A stretch of 64,000 nt of DNA, taken from JAHECE01 sp963780675 (GTDB taxonomy: Bacteria > Actinomycetota > Actinomycetes > Actinomycetales > JAHECE01). The position numbers and the translations under genes are program-made. Under the pieces are notes generated by a model that searched no databases, had not been told where the DNA came from, and worked only from the letters and a program-made list of their open reading frames with translations. Below are positions 9,329 through 19,849 of the stretch, in pieces (position 1 is the stretch's first letter; every line of letters starts with the position of its first letter). Where the stretch lies: positions 1 through 64,000 of the forward strand of contig CAWACR010000002.1 in assembly GCA_963780675.1 (NCBI GenBank). The letters run 5' to 3'.

Positions 9329-9543
9329 TCGGGAGGCAGAGGTGTGGTGGCCGCTTGGAACGTTCGCACCTCCCGTCCGCACCTACGGATACCGCGGACC
9401 CGACGTTCGATTTCGGCGCCGACTCGTTCCAGTCGAGTCCGTCCGCTCCCAGTCGAGGGCTCGCAGATCACGTCAGCGCCGGTGCCTGAGCTCGAAAGTG
9501 TGCTCAATCCGTGCTCACGCGAGGCGACGGACTGACAATGAAG

Positions 9544-9588
9544 AAAGGGCCCCCGGTCAGCGTTTCCGCAGGTCAGCGGCCCTTTTTT
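9544..9588 (-). terminator. Terminator downstream of tRNA-Pro
   Basis: AAAGGGCC (9544-9551) pairs with GGCCCTTT (9578-9585). A direct repeat of GGTCAGCG lies inside the loop region. It follows the tRNA 3' end directly, with an A/T run on the tRNA-proximal side. Confidence 0.5.
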
Positions 9589-9589
9589 G

Positions 9590-9663
<74 letters not shown>

Positions 9664-9714
9664 GCTGAGCCCGCTCAGGATAGCGGAGCCGGGCCGCGCT
9701 CACGAATCCGCGGC

Positions 9715-10632
9715 TCAGCGCGCCACGAGCTCCAGCAAGGTGGCCTCGGGGCGGCACGCGAACCGCACCGGGGCGTACGGTGACGTCCCCAGTCCGGCGC
9801 TGACGTGCAGCCACGTCGAGCCCTCGCCCCCCGGGCCGTCCGGCCGCGGCCCGGGCCAGCCGTGCAGGCCCTTCGCTCGCCGCCGGTCGAGGTCGCAGTT
9901 CGTCACGAGCGCGCCGTAGAACGGGAGGCACAGCTGCCCACCGTGCGTGTGCCCGGCGAAGATCAGGTCTGCGCCGTCGGCCGCCATGGCGTCCAGCACA
10001 CGGCGGTAAGGGGCGTGCGCCACTCCCAGGCGGACGGTCGGGAGGTCGGTGTGCGCGCCGTCGTCGTCCTCCCGCGGTGGGAAGCGGTCGCGGTCCAGGT
10101 GGGGGTCGTCGACGCCGACCAGCTCGAATCGCACGCCCCGGACGTCGACGGCGTCCCGCCGGTTGGTGAGGTCGCGCCACCCGGCCGCCGTGAAGGCGGC
10201 GGCGAGGTCGCCCGCGGGAAGCTCGCGCGAGTCCGCGATCCCCTTCACGCGGGGGTCGGGCAGGAGGTAGCGCGAGGGGTTCTTGGGTCGCGGCGCGAAG
10301 TAGTCGTTCGAGCCCATGACGAACGCGCCCGGCAGCTCGAGGAGCGGCTCGAGGGCGTCGAGCACGGCGGGTAGGGCGTCGTGATGGGCCATGTTGTCGC
10401 CGGTGTCGACGACGACGTCGGGGCGCAGCTCTGCCAGTGCACGCACCCATGCACGCTTACGCGCCTGTGAGGGCACGAGATGGAGGTCGGACAGGTGGAG
10501 GAGCCTGATGGGTGCCGACCCCTCCGGGAGAACCGGCACCCGAGCCTCGCGCAGCGTGAACATCCGAGCCTCTGCCACGGCCCAGGCGAGAGCACCGAGG
10601 CCGACGCCGGCGACGATGCCCGCGCCGAGCAT
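9715..10632 (-). CDS. Membrane-anchored metallophosphoesterase (YkuE-like)
   Basis: 305 residues. An N-terminal hydrophobic segment (residues 1-20) anchors a calcineurin-like domain. Metal ligands are visible as LHLSDLHL (DxH), VVDTGDN (GDxx), MGSNDYF (GSND replacing the usual GNHD), VAHAPYR and FAGHTHGGQLC (GHTH). The family hydrolyses phosphomonoesters or phosphodiesters, sometimes lipid or UDP-linked substrates, but the substrate here is unknown. It starts 33 bases after the stop of the class A PBP gene on the same strand, a common pairing in Actinobacteria that suggests an envelope role and co-transcription. Confidence 0.88.
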   Translation of the reverse strand: MLGAGIVAGVGLGALAWAVAEARMFTLREARVPVLPEGSAPIRLLHLSDLHLVPSQARKRAWVRALAELRPDVVVDTGDNMAHHDALPAVLDALEPLLELPGAFVMGSNDYFAPRPKNPSRYLLPDPRVKGIADSRELPAGDLAAAFTAAGWRDLTNRRDAVDVRGVRFELVGVDDPHLDRDRFPPREDDDGAHTDLPTVRLGVAHAPYRRVLDAMAADGADLIFAGHTHGGQLCLPFYGALVTNCDLDRRRAKGLHGWPGPRPDGPGGEGSTWLHVSAGLGTSPYAPVRFACRPEATLLELVAR

Positions 10633-10665
10633 CGAACCTCGGCGCGGGCTCCAGCCGTTCAGGGT

Positions 10666-13062
10666 CTAGCCGCCGTTCCGGCCGGGAGCGTTGCCGCTGT
10701 TGCCCGGGTCGGTGCCGGCGGCCGCGGCGTCGGCGCCACCGCCCTCCGGGGCCGGGGCCGGGGCCGGCCCGCCGCTGAGGAAGATCGTGATCGTCGACCC
10801 GGGCGCTACCCGTGCCCCACCGCCAGGCGACTGCGAAGCGACGACGCCGGCGGGCCTCTCGGAGGGGACGGTCCCGCCGATCGCCACGGTGAACCCGGCG
10901 CCCTCGAGGGTGGCCTCGGCCGACGCGAGCTCCCGGCCCACCACGCTCGGGACGGACTTGCGGTCTCCGTAGAGGAACCGTTCGTCGGGCTCGGCGAACC
11001 CAACAACGGGTAGGCCCTCGTGGGCGGCCCGCATGTAGCGCGCCCAGGTGGGAGCGGCGAGCACGCCTCCGTAGACGTAGCGGTAGTAGCGGCCGTTGAT
11101 GGTGACGCGCTGCATCGGGATGTTGCCTTCGGAGTGTCCGATCCAGACGGCGGTCGACATCTGCGGGGTGTACCCGACGAACCAGGCGTGCCAGTCCTCG
11201 TTGGCCGTCCCGGTCTTACCGGCCGCCGGGCGGTCGCCGAGGTTGCTCCCCCGGGCGGTGCCGTTGGTGATCACCTGCTGGAGCGCGTAGTTCTGCGCGG
11301 CGGCGATGGCCGGGTCGAGGACCTGCTGGCAGTTGGACGCCGGGATGGGCAGCTCGGCGCCCTCGGTGTCCTTCACGCTCGTGATGGACACCGGCGCGCA
11401 GTAGGTCCCGCCGGAGGCATAGGTGGCGAAAGCGGCGGCCATGGTGAGCGGTGCGATGGTGTTCGACCCCAGCACCATGGACGGGTTGACGCTGAGTTCC
11501 GTGCCCTGCGCGGTGTGCACGCCCATGCTCTCCGCGACGGAGCGGATGTTGCACAGGTCGAGCTGGTTGGCCATCGCGGCGTACGCGGTGTTCACGGACT
11601 CGCGGGTGGCGTCGAGAACCGACATGGGACCGGAGGCGAAGCTCTCGGCGTTCTTGGGGTTCCAGTCGTCCCGGTTCTCCGGCGCGCACGAGATGTTCCA
11701 CGAGCGACGGGGGAAGAGCCGCTTCGTCGCGTCGACGCGGTCGTTCAGCGAACGCCCGGACCTCAGCCACTCGGTCAGGACGAACGCCTTGAACGACGAC
11801 CCCGTCTGGAAGCCGCTCGACCCGCCGTACGCCTCGTCCGTGTTCCAGTTGACGAGGGTGTCCCGGGGCGACTCCGGGGTGGCGTTGCCGTAGACGGTGT
11901 TCTGGGCCATCGCGAGGATCTTGCCCGTACCGGGCTCGACCGTGACGATCGAGTCGGAGATGCCCGATCCGTCGTTCACGGGCACGGCGCCGACCGCCGC
12001 GTCGTAGGCCAGGGACTGCTTGACCGGGTCGAGCGTCGTGGAGATGGTGAGGCCACCCCGGAGGAGGAGGCGGCGTCGATCATCCTCGGTCGCGCCGTAG
12101 ATCGGGTCATTGACGATCGTCTTGATCACGAAGTCACAGAAGTAGGCGGAGATGCCGGCCGTCGAGCAGCCCTGCGACTGCGGCTGGACCCGGAGCATGT
12201 CGGCGATCGGCACGGCGGAGGCGGTGTCGAACTCCTCCTGGGTGATGACGCCCTGCTCCCGCATGAGCGCCAGGACCGTGTTGCGACGGGTGAGCGCGTT
12301 CTCGGGGTTGCGGACGGGGTCCCACCGGCCGGGAGACTGGGTGATGCCGGCCAGCATGGCCGACTCGACGATGGTGAGGTCCGCGGCCGACTTGCTGAAG
12401 TAGTAGCGCGAGGCAACCTCGACGCCGTACTGGGACGGTCCGAACTGCGCGATGTTGAGGTACCCCTCGAGGATCTCGTCCTTGCTCATCTGCTGCTCGA
12501 GCGCGATGGCCAGCTTGGCCTCGCGGAGCTTGCGCCCCAGGCTTGCCTCCGTGGCGGCCGCGATGGCCTCCTCGTCGCCGCTGCGCAGACCTGCCTCGAT
12601 GAGGACGTTCTTGACGTACTGCTGCGTGAGGGTCGAGCCACCCTGCTGCGTACCCTCGACGATGTTGGTGACGGTCGCCCGGAGCATGCCCTCGGGGTCG
12701 ATCCCGCCGTGCTCGTAGAACCGCTTGTCCTCGACGGCGACTACGGCGGCGCGCATGTACGGCGAGACGGCGTCGAGCGGGACGACGATCCGGTTCTCGG
12801 CGTAGAACGTCGCGAGCAGGCTGCCGTCCGCGGCCAGCATCACGGACTGCTCCGAGGGCGGGTCGAGCGAGAGCTCGCCAGGGAGCTGGTCGAAGATCTT
12901 CACGCCGGTCGCCGTGGTCCCGCCGACGGCAGCCACGGCCGGCATGAACAGACCCGCGGACAGCACGCCGGCCACCCCGGCGAGAAGGACGAACGCCAGG
13001 AGGAGGGAGAGGAACTGCGCGGGGTTCACCGCACGCGACGTCCGCCGGGGTGCTGATGCCAT
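10666..13062 (-). CDS. Bifunctional class A penicillin-binding protein with PASTA domain
   Basis: 798 residues from ATG 13062, preceded by TACCCT-N6 (leaderless-type promoter); the longer in-frame start at 13161 has no support. Order: a short basic cytoplasmic tail; one transmembrane segment; a GT51 transglycosylase with VAVEDKRFYEHGGIDPEG, QGGSTLTQQYVKN and RKLREAKLAIALE; a transpeptidase with GSSFKAFVL (SxxK), SVN and AGKTGT; then a PASTA domain (VPSVVGRELASAEATLEGAGF) and a Gly/Pro/Ala-rich tail. It polymerises and cross-links peptidoglycan at the outer membrane face. The downstream metallophosphoesterase is probably in the same operon. Confidence 0.95.
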   Translation of the reverse strand: MASAPRRTSRAVNPAQFLSLLLAFVLLAGVAGVLSAGLFMPAVAAVGGTTATGVKIFDQLPGELSLDPPSEQSVMLAADGSLLATFYAENRIVVPLDAVSPYMRAAVVAVEDKRFYEHGGIDPEGMLRATVTNIVEGTQQGGSTLTQQYVKNVLIEAGLRSGDEEAIAAATEASLGRKLREAKLAIALEQQMSKDEILEGYLNIAQFGPSQYGVEVASRYYFSKSAADLTIVESAMLAGITQSPGRWDPVRNPENALTRRNTVLALMREQGVITQEEFDTASAVPIADMLRVQPQSQGCSTAGISAYFCDFVIKTIVNDPIYGATEDDRRRLLLRGGLTISTTLDPVKQSLAYDAAVGAVPVNDGSGISDSIVTVEPGTGKILAMAQNTVYGNATPESPRDTLVNWNTDEAYGGSSGFQTGSSFKAFVLTEWLRSGRSLNDRVDATKRLFPRRSWNISCAPENRDDWNPKNAESFASGPMSVLDATRESVNTAYAAMANQLDLCNIRSVAESMGVHTAQGTELSVNPSMVLGSNTIAPLTMAAAFATYASGGTYCAPVSITSVKDTEGAELPIPASNCQQVLDPAIAAAQNYALQQVITNGTARGSNLGDRPAAGKTGTANEDWHAWFVGYTPQMSTAVWIGHSEGNIPMQRVTINGRYYRYVYGGVLAAPTWARYMRAAHEGLPVVGFAEPDERFLYGDRKSVPSVVGRELASAEATLEGAGFTVAIGGTVPSERPAGVVASQSPGGGARVAPGSTITIFLSGGPAPAPAPEGGGADAAAAGTDPGNSGNAPGRNGG

Positions 13063-13305
13063 GACCTCAGGGTACGTGGCCCCGGGCCCGGTTCTGCGGC
13101 GCGGCGACCGATCCGGGCACCGGCGTCCCAGGTCTTCACCCGGAGTGCACGGATCCTCCACACGCGAGGCGTCCGGTCGTCCGCCGCGACCTGCTGCGAT
13201 GGGTCCCCGGGGGGCCGGAGTCCGCCCCCTGGCGGGCGCTTGAGGTATCGGGCATGTGTCCTCTAGGTTTCACCCAGGGGAGAACGGACTCGCCTGGAGG
13301 CTGGC

Positions 13306-13710
13306 ATGCAGGAAGTGCAAGACCAGAGTTGGGCCGCCTTCGCGGCATGTGCCCACAGCTCACCGGACGAGCTCTTCGTCCAGGGCGCCGCTCAACGCGC
13401 AGCGCGCGCCGTCTGTTACGGATGTCCTGTCCGCATCTCGTGTCTCGCCGATGCGCTGGACAACAGGGTTCCCTTCGGGGTCTGGGGTGGCATGACGGAG
13501 CGCGAGCGTCGCGCACTCCTTCGCCGCCAGCCCGACGTCGTGTCGTGGCGTTCCCTGCTGGCGAGCGATGACGCCGCCGTCCTGGAGCTCGTCGCGCTCA
13601 AGCCGCAACGGGGAGCCCGCACCACTGCCCCCGGGCGGCCACTGCCTCGCCCGCACGACTCGGAGACGGGCACCGGCGCCCGTCCCCTTCCACGGGTCCA
13701 GCACTCCTGA
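13306..13710 (+). CDS. WhiB-family iron-sulfur transcriptional regulator
   Basis: 134 residues from ATG 13306, with GGAGG five bases upstream. Four cluster-binding cysteines (C15, C37, C40, C46 in AACAHSS and VCYGCPVRISC) and the GVWGGM turn, followed by the basic ERERRALLRRQ segment, define a Wbl protein. Family members bind [4Fe-4S] and contact the primary sigma factor. The short N-terminus and the sequence around the cysteines are closest to the WhiB1/WblE type, but the subgroup is not certain. The C-terminal 45 residues are low-complexity. It is divergent from the PBP gene across 243 bases. Confidence 0.93.
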   Translation: MQEVQDQSWAAFAACAHSSPDELFVQGAAQRAARAVCYGCPVRISCLADALDNRVPFGVWGGMTERERRALLRRQPDVVSWRSLLASDDAAVLELVALKPQRGARTTAPGRPLPRPHDSETGTGARPLPRVQHS

Positions 13711-13836
13711 GGTCGCCGGGGCCGTCGACGACGACGGTCCATGGACGACGACGGCGCCCTCCGGCGCCGGGAACCGGCACCGCGGGTGCGGGAGACGCTT
13801 CGGGCCGTGGCGCGTCGACGCCGTTAGGATCCCCTC

Positions 13837-13992
13837 ATGCGAACCTGGGAGTACGCGACCATCCCGCTGATCATCCACGCCACCAAGGCCATCCTCGACC
13901 AGTGGGGCGCTGACGGCTGGGAGCTGGTCCAGGTCGTCCCTGGCCCCGACGGCCAGGGCCTCGTGGCCTACCTGAAGCGGCCGACGTCGTGA
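13837..13992 (+). CDS. DUF4177-type small protein
   Basis: 51 residues (MRTWEYATIPLII, then AILDQWGADGWELVQVV and GLVAYLKRP). This pattern (WEY ... LNxWGxxGWELVxVV ... YLKRP) is the actinobacterial DUF4177 family, small proteins of unknown function usually next to a RidA homologue. TAGGAT ends six bases before the ATG with no Shine-Dalgarno, so translation is probably leaderless. The stop overlaps the ridA-like start (GTGA), implying coupling. Confidence 0.85.
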   Translation: MRTWEYATIPLIIHATKAILDQWGADGWELVQVVPGPDGQGLVAYLKRPTS

Positions 13993-14474
13993 ACGTCGCA
14001 GCGAGGCTCGCGGAACGGGGGCTCGCCCTCCCCCCTGTCCCCCCTCCCGTGGCCGCCTACGTGCCGGCCGTCCGTGCGGGCGACCTCGTGTGGACGTCCG
14101 GGCAGCTGCCTCTCGTCGGGGGTGCCCTGGCCGGCACGGGCAAGGTGGGGACGGTCGGCGCGGGCGAGGCTCCGGACGGACTCGTGAGCCCCGAGCGCGC
14201 GAAGGAGCTCGCCCGGATCTGTGCGCTGAACGCCCTCGCGGCGATCGCCGCCCAGATCGGCAGCCTGGACCGCGTGAAGAGGGTGGTGAAGGTCGTCGGA
14301 TTCGTCGCGAGCGAGCCGGGCTTCACGGGTCAGTCCCAGGTGGTCAACGGTGCCAGCGAGTTGCTCGGGGACCTGTTCGGCGACCGAGGCATGCATGCCC
14401 GCTCGGCCGTCGGCGTCGCCGTGCTTCCGCTCGATGCCCCCGTAGAGCTCGAGATGGTGGTCCAGATCGTCTGA
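13989..14474 (+). CDS. RidA/YjgF-family protein
   Basis: 161 residues from GTG 13989, overlapping the DUF4177 stop by four bases. The core has VWTSGQLPLVGG, RAKELARICALNALAAI, VKRVVKVVGFVAS and ARSAVGVAVLPLDAPVELEMVV. The R-S-A-V-x-V region and the terminal E-x-E motif match the RidA active site (the conserved Arg binds the carboxylate of 2-iminoacids). Enzymes of this family hydrolyse reactive enamines and imines released by PLP enzymes. The longer actinobacterial subfamily with this neighbour is not well characterised, so the exact substrate is open. Confidence 0.85.
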   Translation: MNVAARLAERGLALPPVPPPVAAYVPAVRAGDLVWTSGQLPLVGGALAGTGKVGTVGAGEAPDGLVSPERAKELARICALNALAAIAAQIGSLDRVKRVVKVVGFVASEPGFTGQSQVVNGASELLGDLFGDRGMHARSAVGVAVLPLDAPVELEMVVQIV

Positions 14475-14499
14475 TCCCGGCGGTCCCGATCGCCGGGAT
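14474..14499. terminator. Hairpin between convergent ridA-like and crp genes
   Basis: ATCCCGGCG (14474-14482) pairs perfectly with CGCCGGGAT (14491-14499) across an eight-base loop. It starts at the ridA-like stop codon and lies 21 bases from the crp stop, so it can serve both directions. Confidence 0.6.
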
Positions 14500-14519
14500 C
14501 TCGTCGATCGGCACCCGTC

Positions 14520-15197
14520 CTAGCGGGCTCGCCGCTCCAGCCGGCCCTTGTCGGTGATCAGCACGGCTCGGCCCTCCAGGCGGATCCACCCGCGGTTGCC
14601 GAACTCGGCGAGCGCCTTGTTGACGGTCTCGCGGGAGGCCCCGACGAGCTGCGCGAGCTCCTCCTGGGTGAGGTCGTGGACCACGCGGATGCCCTCGTCC
14701 ACTTCGACTCCGAACCGCGACGCCAGGTCGAGCAGCGCCTTGGCCACCCGGCCCGGTACGTCCGAGAAGACGAGGTCGGCCAGGGCGGCGTTCGTCTTGC
14801 GAAGACGCCGTGCCAGCCCCTGGAGCAGTTGCGCGCTGAGCTCCGGCTGGGTCTGGAGGAACGCCATCAGGTCGTCGTGCCGCAGCTCCAGCAGTCGCGA
14901 CGGCGCGATGGCGGTGGCGGTGGCGGCGCGGGGCCCGGGGTCGAAGAGCGACAGCTCGCCGAGCATCTCGCCGGGCCCGAGGACCGCGATGATCGTCTCG
15001 CGACCGTCGGGTGCGGTGTGCCCGAGCTTGATCTTGCCGTCGGCGATCACGTAGACCCGGTCGCCCGCGTCGCCCTCGTTGAAGAGGACCTCGCCCCGGC
15101 GCATCCTCACCTCGACCATCGCGGCACGGAGCGCCGTCGTCGTCGCCTCGTCGAGGGTCTCGAACAGGGGGGCGGCGTTCACGGCCTCGCTCTCCAC
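14520..15197 (-). CDS. crp: Crp/Fnr-family transcriptional regulator (GlxR/Crp-like)
   Basis: 225 residues from GTG 15197, with GGAG about eight bases upstream; an ORF extension to 15290 is rejected because homologues start near this VESEAVNAAPLF. Residues about 20-115 form the cyclic-nucleotide-binding barrel (GEVLFNEGDAGDRVYVIADG, then GEMLGELSLFDPGPRAATATA with the GEL-x-R phosphate-binding set). A dimer helix follows, then the winged helix with LTQEELAQLVGASRETVNKAL recognition segment. It would be the global cAMP-responsive regulator. A matching operator lies in its own promoter region, shared with the divergent nth gene. Confidence 0.93.
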   Translation of the reverse strand: MESEAVNAAPLFETLDEATTTALRAAMVEVRMRRGEVLFNEGDAGDRVYVIADGKIKLGHTAPDGRETIIAVLGPGEMLGELSLFDPGPRAATATAIAPSRLLELRHDDLMAFLQTQPELSAQLLQGLARRLRKTNAALADLVFSDVPGRVAKALLDLASRFGVEVDEGIRVVHDLTQEELAQLVGASRETVNKALAEFGNRGWIRLEGRAVLITDKGRLERRAR

Positions 15198-15245
15198 TCC
15201 GGTCTCCGTTCCTGGTGCTGGGCGCGTCATCGCCCCGGCGGTGGG

Positions 15246-15261
15246 CGTGACGCACGTCACA
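15246..15261. promoter_or_regulatory. Crp-type operator
   Basis: CGTGACGCACGTCACA matches the Crp/GlxR consensus TGTGA-N6-TCACA at nine of ten fixed positions and is palindromic. It lies 49 bases upstream of the crp start codon and 147 bases upstream of nth. Confidence 0.65.
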
Positions 15262-15407
15262 TCGGGGCAGGCCACAGTGTGCCACCTCACCTGCGGGGAC
15301 CGGGTCCCGGATGGGTCCTCGCTTTCGCCCGCGGCCCCTCAGGAGCGCCAGGTCGGCGGGTCCGGGTGGTGGAGCCGTGTCCACCCCCCGCGTCTACGCT
15401 GGCCGCC

Positions 15408-16166
15408 ATGGCGACCGCCCCGACGACGCTCCCGAGGCGCCGGCGCGCCTCGCCCGCGAGGCGGGAGCGGGCGGCGGAGGTCAACCGCCTCCTCGCAGAG
15501 ACCTACCCCGACGCCAGGTGCGAGCTCGACCACGACGGCGCGCTGCAGCTGCTCGTCGCCACGGTCCTGTCCGCACAGTGCACCGACGCCCGCGTCAACA
15601 TGGTGACGCCCGGACTCTTCGCCCGCTACCGGACCGCGGAGGACTACGCGGCTGCGGATCCGGGCGCCCTCGAGGACGCCATCCGGTCCACGGGCTTCTT
15701 CCGCAGCAAGGCGGCCTCGCTCGTCGGCATCGGGCGTGCTCTGCAGGAGCGGTTCGAGGGCGAGGTCCCCGGGAGGCTCGAGGACCTCGTGACGCTTCCC
15801 GGCGTCGGCCGCAAGACCGCGAATGTCGTCCTCGGCAACGCCTTCGAGGTCCCGGGGATCACGGTCGACACCCACGTGGGCCGGCTGGCCCGCCGCCTGG
15901 GCTGGACGCGACACCAGGACCCCGTCGAGGTCGAGGCCGACCTGGCCGCGCTCTTCCCGCCCGAGGAGTGGACCATGCTGTGCCACCGGCTGATCTTCCA
16001 CGGTCGGCGCACGTGCTTCGCCCGCCGACCTGCCTGTGAGCGCTGCCCGATCGCCCACCTGTGCCCCTCGGCAGGCACGGGCGAGCCACCGCCGCCGCGG
16101 AAGAAGCCGGCAGCGGCCGTGCCGGCGCCACCGGCCGGTTCTCCCCGCCCACCACGCACCCCCTGA
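15408..16166 (+). CDS. nth: Endonuclease III (DNA glycosylase/AP lyase)
   Basis: 252 residues from ATG 15408. TACGCT ends seven bases before the ATG with no Shine-Dalgarno, indicating leaderless translation. Helix-hairpin-helix LPGVGRKTANVVLGNAF contains the catalytic Lys region, and VDTHVGRLARRLG supplies the catalytic Asp. The C-terminal iron-sulfur loop CFARRPACERCPIAHLC has the C-x6-C-x2-C-x5-C spacing. A Pro-rich tail of about 30 residues extends beyond the usual end. It removes oxidised pyrimidines in base excision repair. It is divergent from crp, as in many Actinobacteria. Confidence 0.96.
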   Translation: MATAPTTLPRRRRASPARRERAAEVNRLLAETYPDARCELDHDGALQLLVATVLSAQCTDARVNMVTPGLFARYRTAEDYAAADPGALEDAIRSTGFFRSKAASLVGIGRALQERFEGEVPGRLEDLVTLPGVGRKTANVVLGNAFEVPGITVDTHVGRLARRLGWTRHQDPVEVEADLAALFPPEEWTMLCHRLIFHGRRTCFARRPACERCPIAHLCPSAGTGEPPPPRKKPAAAVPAPPAGSPRPPRTP

Positions 16167-16190
16167 GGCCCGGGGAGGAGGCGGGGCGGG

Positions 16191-17126
16191 TCAGTCCCGG
16201 TCGAGAGTGCCCAGCCAGTCCAGCAGGATCTCGGTCACCTGCTCGGGCGCCTCCTCCGGGAGGAAGTGGCCGGCGCCGGCGACGGTCTCGACCCGGAAGT
16301 CGCCGGTCACGTACGCGCGGTCGCGGCGGGCGGTGGAGTGCCCGAGGAAGCGGTCCTGCGCGCCCTCGACGGCGAGCACGGGCACGGTGATCGGTGCCTT
16401 GACGTCGGCGAGGTAGCGCCCGCCGTCGGGTCGGGGCGTGGACCGCACGAGCCAGCGGAGGTGCTCCATCGCCGAATGGGCCACGAAGGGCAGCCGCATC
16501 GCCGCGACGTAGCGCTCGAGCGGCGGGTCCCACCCCGGCGCCGCCCAGCCGCGGAGCACGTGCTCGACGAGGACGCCGCGCCGCAGGGCCCGCTCGGGGA
16601 ACCACGGCAGCTGGAACTTGAGGACCTGCCCGATCGACCCGACCGGGAGCATCCCGGGCCGGATGGTGTGCAGTGTCACCGGGTGGGGGTTGGCCACCGC
16701 CGCGACCGCGCGCGTCACGCCGGGAGCGAGGGTGGGCATCGACCAGGCGATCGTCCCGCCGAGCCCGTGCCCGACGACGACGGCGGAGCGCGCCCCCAGC
16801 GAGCGGATGACCCCGGCGACGTCACGCACCAGAGCGGGGGTCGCGTGCCCGATCGGGGGCTTGTCCGAGGCGCCGAACCCCCGCAGGTCCATGGCGGCCA
16901 CCCGGTACCCGGCCTCGCCCAGGGCGACGAGCTGGTGTCGCCACGCCCACCAGAACTGCGGGAACGCGTGCAGGAGGACGACCAGGGGGGCCGCGCCGTC
17001 GTCCGGGCCGGTGACGGCGGCGTGGAAGCGAGCGCCGTGCGCGGGGACGAACTGATGAGTCCAGGGGCCCTCGATGAGGATCGGGCTCGCGTCGAGGCTC
17101 ACGTGTGGCGACGATACCGTCGTCAC
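16191..17126 (-). CDS. Alpha/beta hydrolase (epoxide hydrolase-like)
   Basis: 311 residues from GTG 17126, which overlaps the stop of the holin-like gene by four bases; a GTG at 17102 preceded by TATCGT is an alternative. Fold signatures: LLHAFPQFWWAWRHQL (oxyanion HxxP-like), MDLRGFGASDKP, VVGHGLGGTIAW as the nucleophile elbow with Gly-His-Gly-Leu-Gly-Gly, VEGAQDRFLG and AGHFLPEEAPEQV with the catalytic His. The elbow lacks the usual Ser or Asp nucleophile (GHGLGG instead of GHSxGG or GHDxGG), which is odd and may mean altered or lost catalysis. Neighbour order with a holin-like membrane protein suggests an envelope-linked operon. Confidence 0.85.
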   Translation of the reverse strand: MTTVSSPHVSLDASPILIEGPWTHQFVPAHGARFHAAVTGPDDGAAPLVVLLHAFPQFWWAWRHQLVALGEAGYRVAAMDLRGFGASDKPPIGHATPALVRDVAGVIRSLGARSAVVVGHGLGGTIAWSMPTLAPGVTRAVAAVANPHPVTLHTIRPGMLPVGSIGQVLKFQLPWFPERALRRGVLVEHVLRGWAAPGWDPPLERYVAAMRLPFVAHSAMEHLRWLVRSTPRPDGGRYLADVKAPITVPVLAVEGAQDRFLGHSTARRDRAYVTGDFRVETVAGAGHFLPEEAPEQVTEILLDWLGTLDRD

Positions 17127-17530
17127 AGGACGGGCGGAGCGCCGACCTCGTCGTCGGGAGCGCCGAGCGGGATGCCCGGGCCCGCCTTGATCGCCGCGAT
17201 CGTGCGCTGCGGCCCCTTCATCGCCTCGAGCTGCTTCTTCCCGACCAGGGCGAGCACGCCGGCGATGACCACGTAGAGCGTCGCCTCGATGAGGAACGCC
17301 GCCCAGTCGGGGAGGCCGAGGGCGATGAGCACGTAACCGAGCGCGAGGGTGAAGAGCGCGAAGGCGAAGAGGCCGAAGAGCGCGGCGCCCACGAACATCC
17401 CGGCGCCGATCCCGGCGTGCTTGCCCTGCTCCGCCATCTCGACCTTGCCGAGCTCGGAGACGCCGTTCACCCAGCGCTTGAACGCGGCGACGTAGTCGTT
17501 GATGAGCGCAGCGATGCTGGGGGTGGCCAC
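17123..17530 (-). CDS. Phage holin family / DUF1469-type membrane protein
   Basis: 135 residues. An amphipathic N-terminus (MATPSIAALINDYVAAFKRWVNGVSELGKVEMAEQ) is followed by two hydrophobic hairpin segments (about residues 40-70 and 75-97) and a cytoplasmic tail. This layout is the actinobacterial holin-X/phage_holin_3_6 family, chromosomal proteins with no proven lytic role. Its stop overlaps the start of the downstream hydrolase gene by four bases. It lies 55 bases upstream (in genome order) of the acs stop, transcribed in the same direction. Confidence 0.85.
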   Translation of the reverse strand: MATPSIAALINDYVAAFKRWVNGVSELGKVEMAEQGKHAGIGAGMFVGAALFGLFAFALFTLALGYVLIALGLPDWAAFLIEATLYVVIAGVLALVGKKQLEAMKGPQRTIAAIKAGPGIPLGAPDDEVGAPPVL

Positions 17531-17585
17531 GGTGCGTCCTCTCGTCGGTCTCGCGCTTCAGCCTATGCCGTCCGGCACGGCCGCA

Positions 17586-19610
<2,025 letters not shown>

Positions 19611-19784
19611 TGGTCCTCCGTGCAGCGTCGACGGTGCAGCGGAGCCCGGGTCGCGGCTCCGGAGGGCAGCGGGGGCTCGCGACCGGGAGCCTAACGCGCG
19701 GCGGTCGCGAGGGGGCGGGTGGCTCATCTGGCGGTCGGCCCGTCCTCCTGGAAGAAGAGGGCAGTGCGAGAAGGGCAGGGACGA

Positions 19785-19831
19785 CGACGGCGCCCGGTCG
19801 CCTCCCGCGTGGAGGTGACCGGGCGCCGTCG
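19785..19831. terminator. Strong hairpin after the 19.85-20.9 kb membrane-protein gene
   Basis: CGACGGCGCCCGGTC (19785-19799) and its exact complement (19817-19831) form a 15-base-pair stem with a 17-base loop, 19 bases beyond the stop at 19850. The left arm contains the dispersed GACGACGACGGCGCC motif seen elsewhere in the window. Confidence 0.65.
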
Positions 19832-19849
19832 GGCGTGGTCGGGCGGCGC

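Noticed and set aside
11020..13056. 678-codon plus-strand ORF opposite the class A PBP gene
   Set aside because: Composition is Gly/Arg/Asp-rich with no motif. It mirrors the codon positions of the well-supported PBP gene and is a high-GC shadow.
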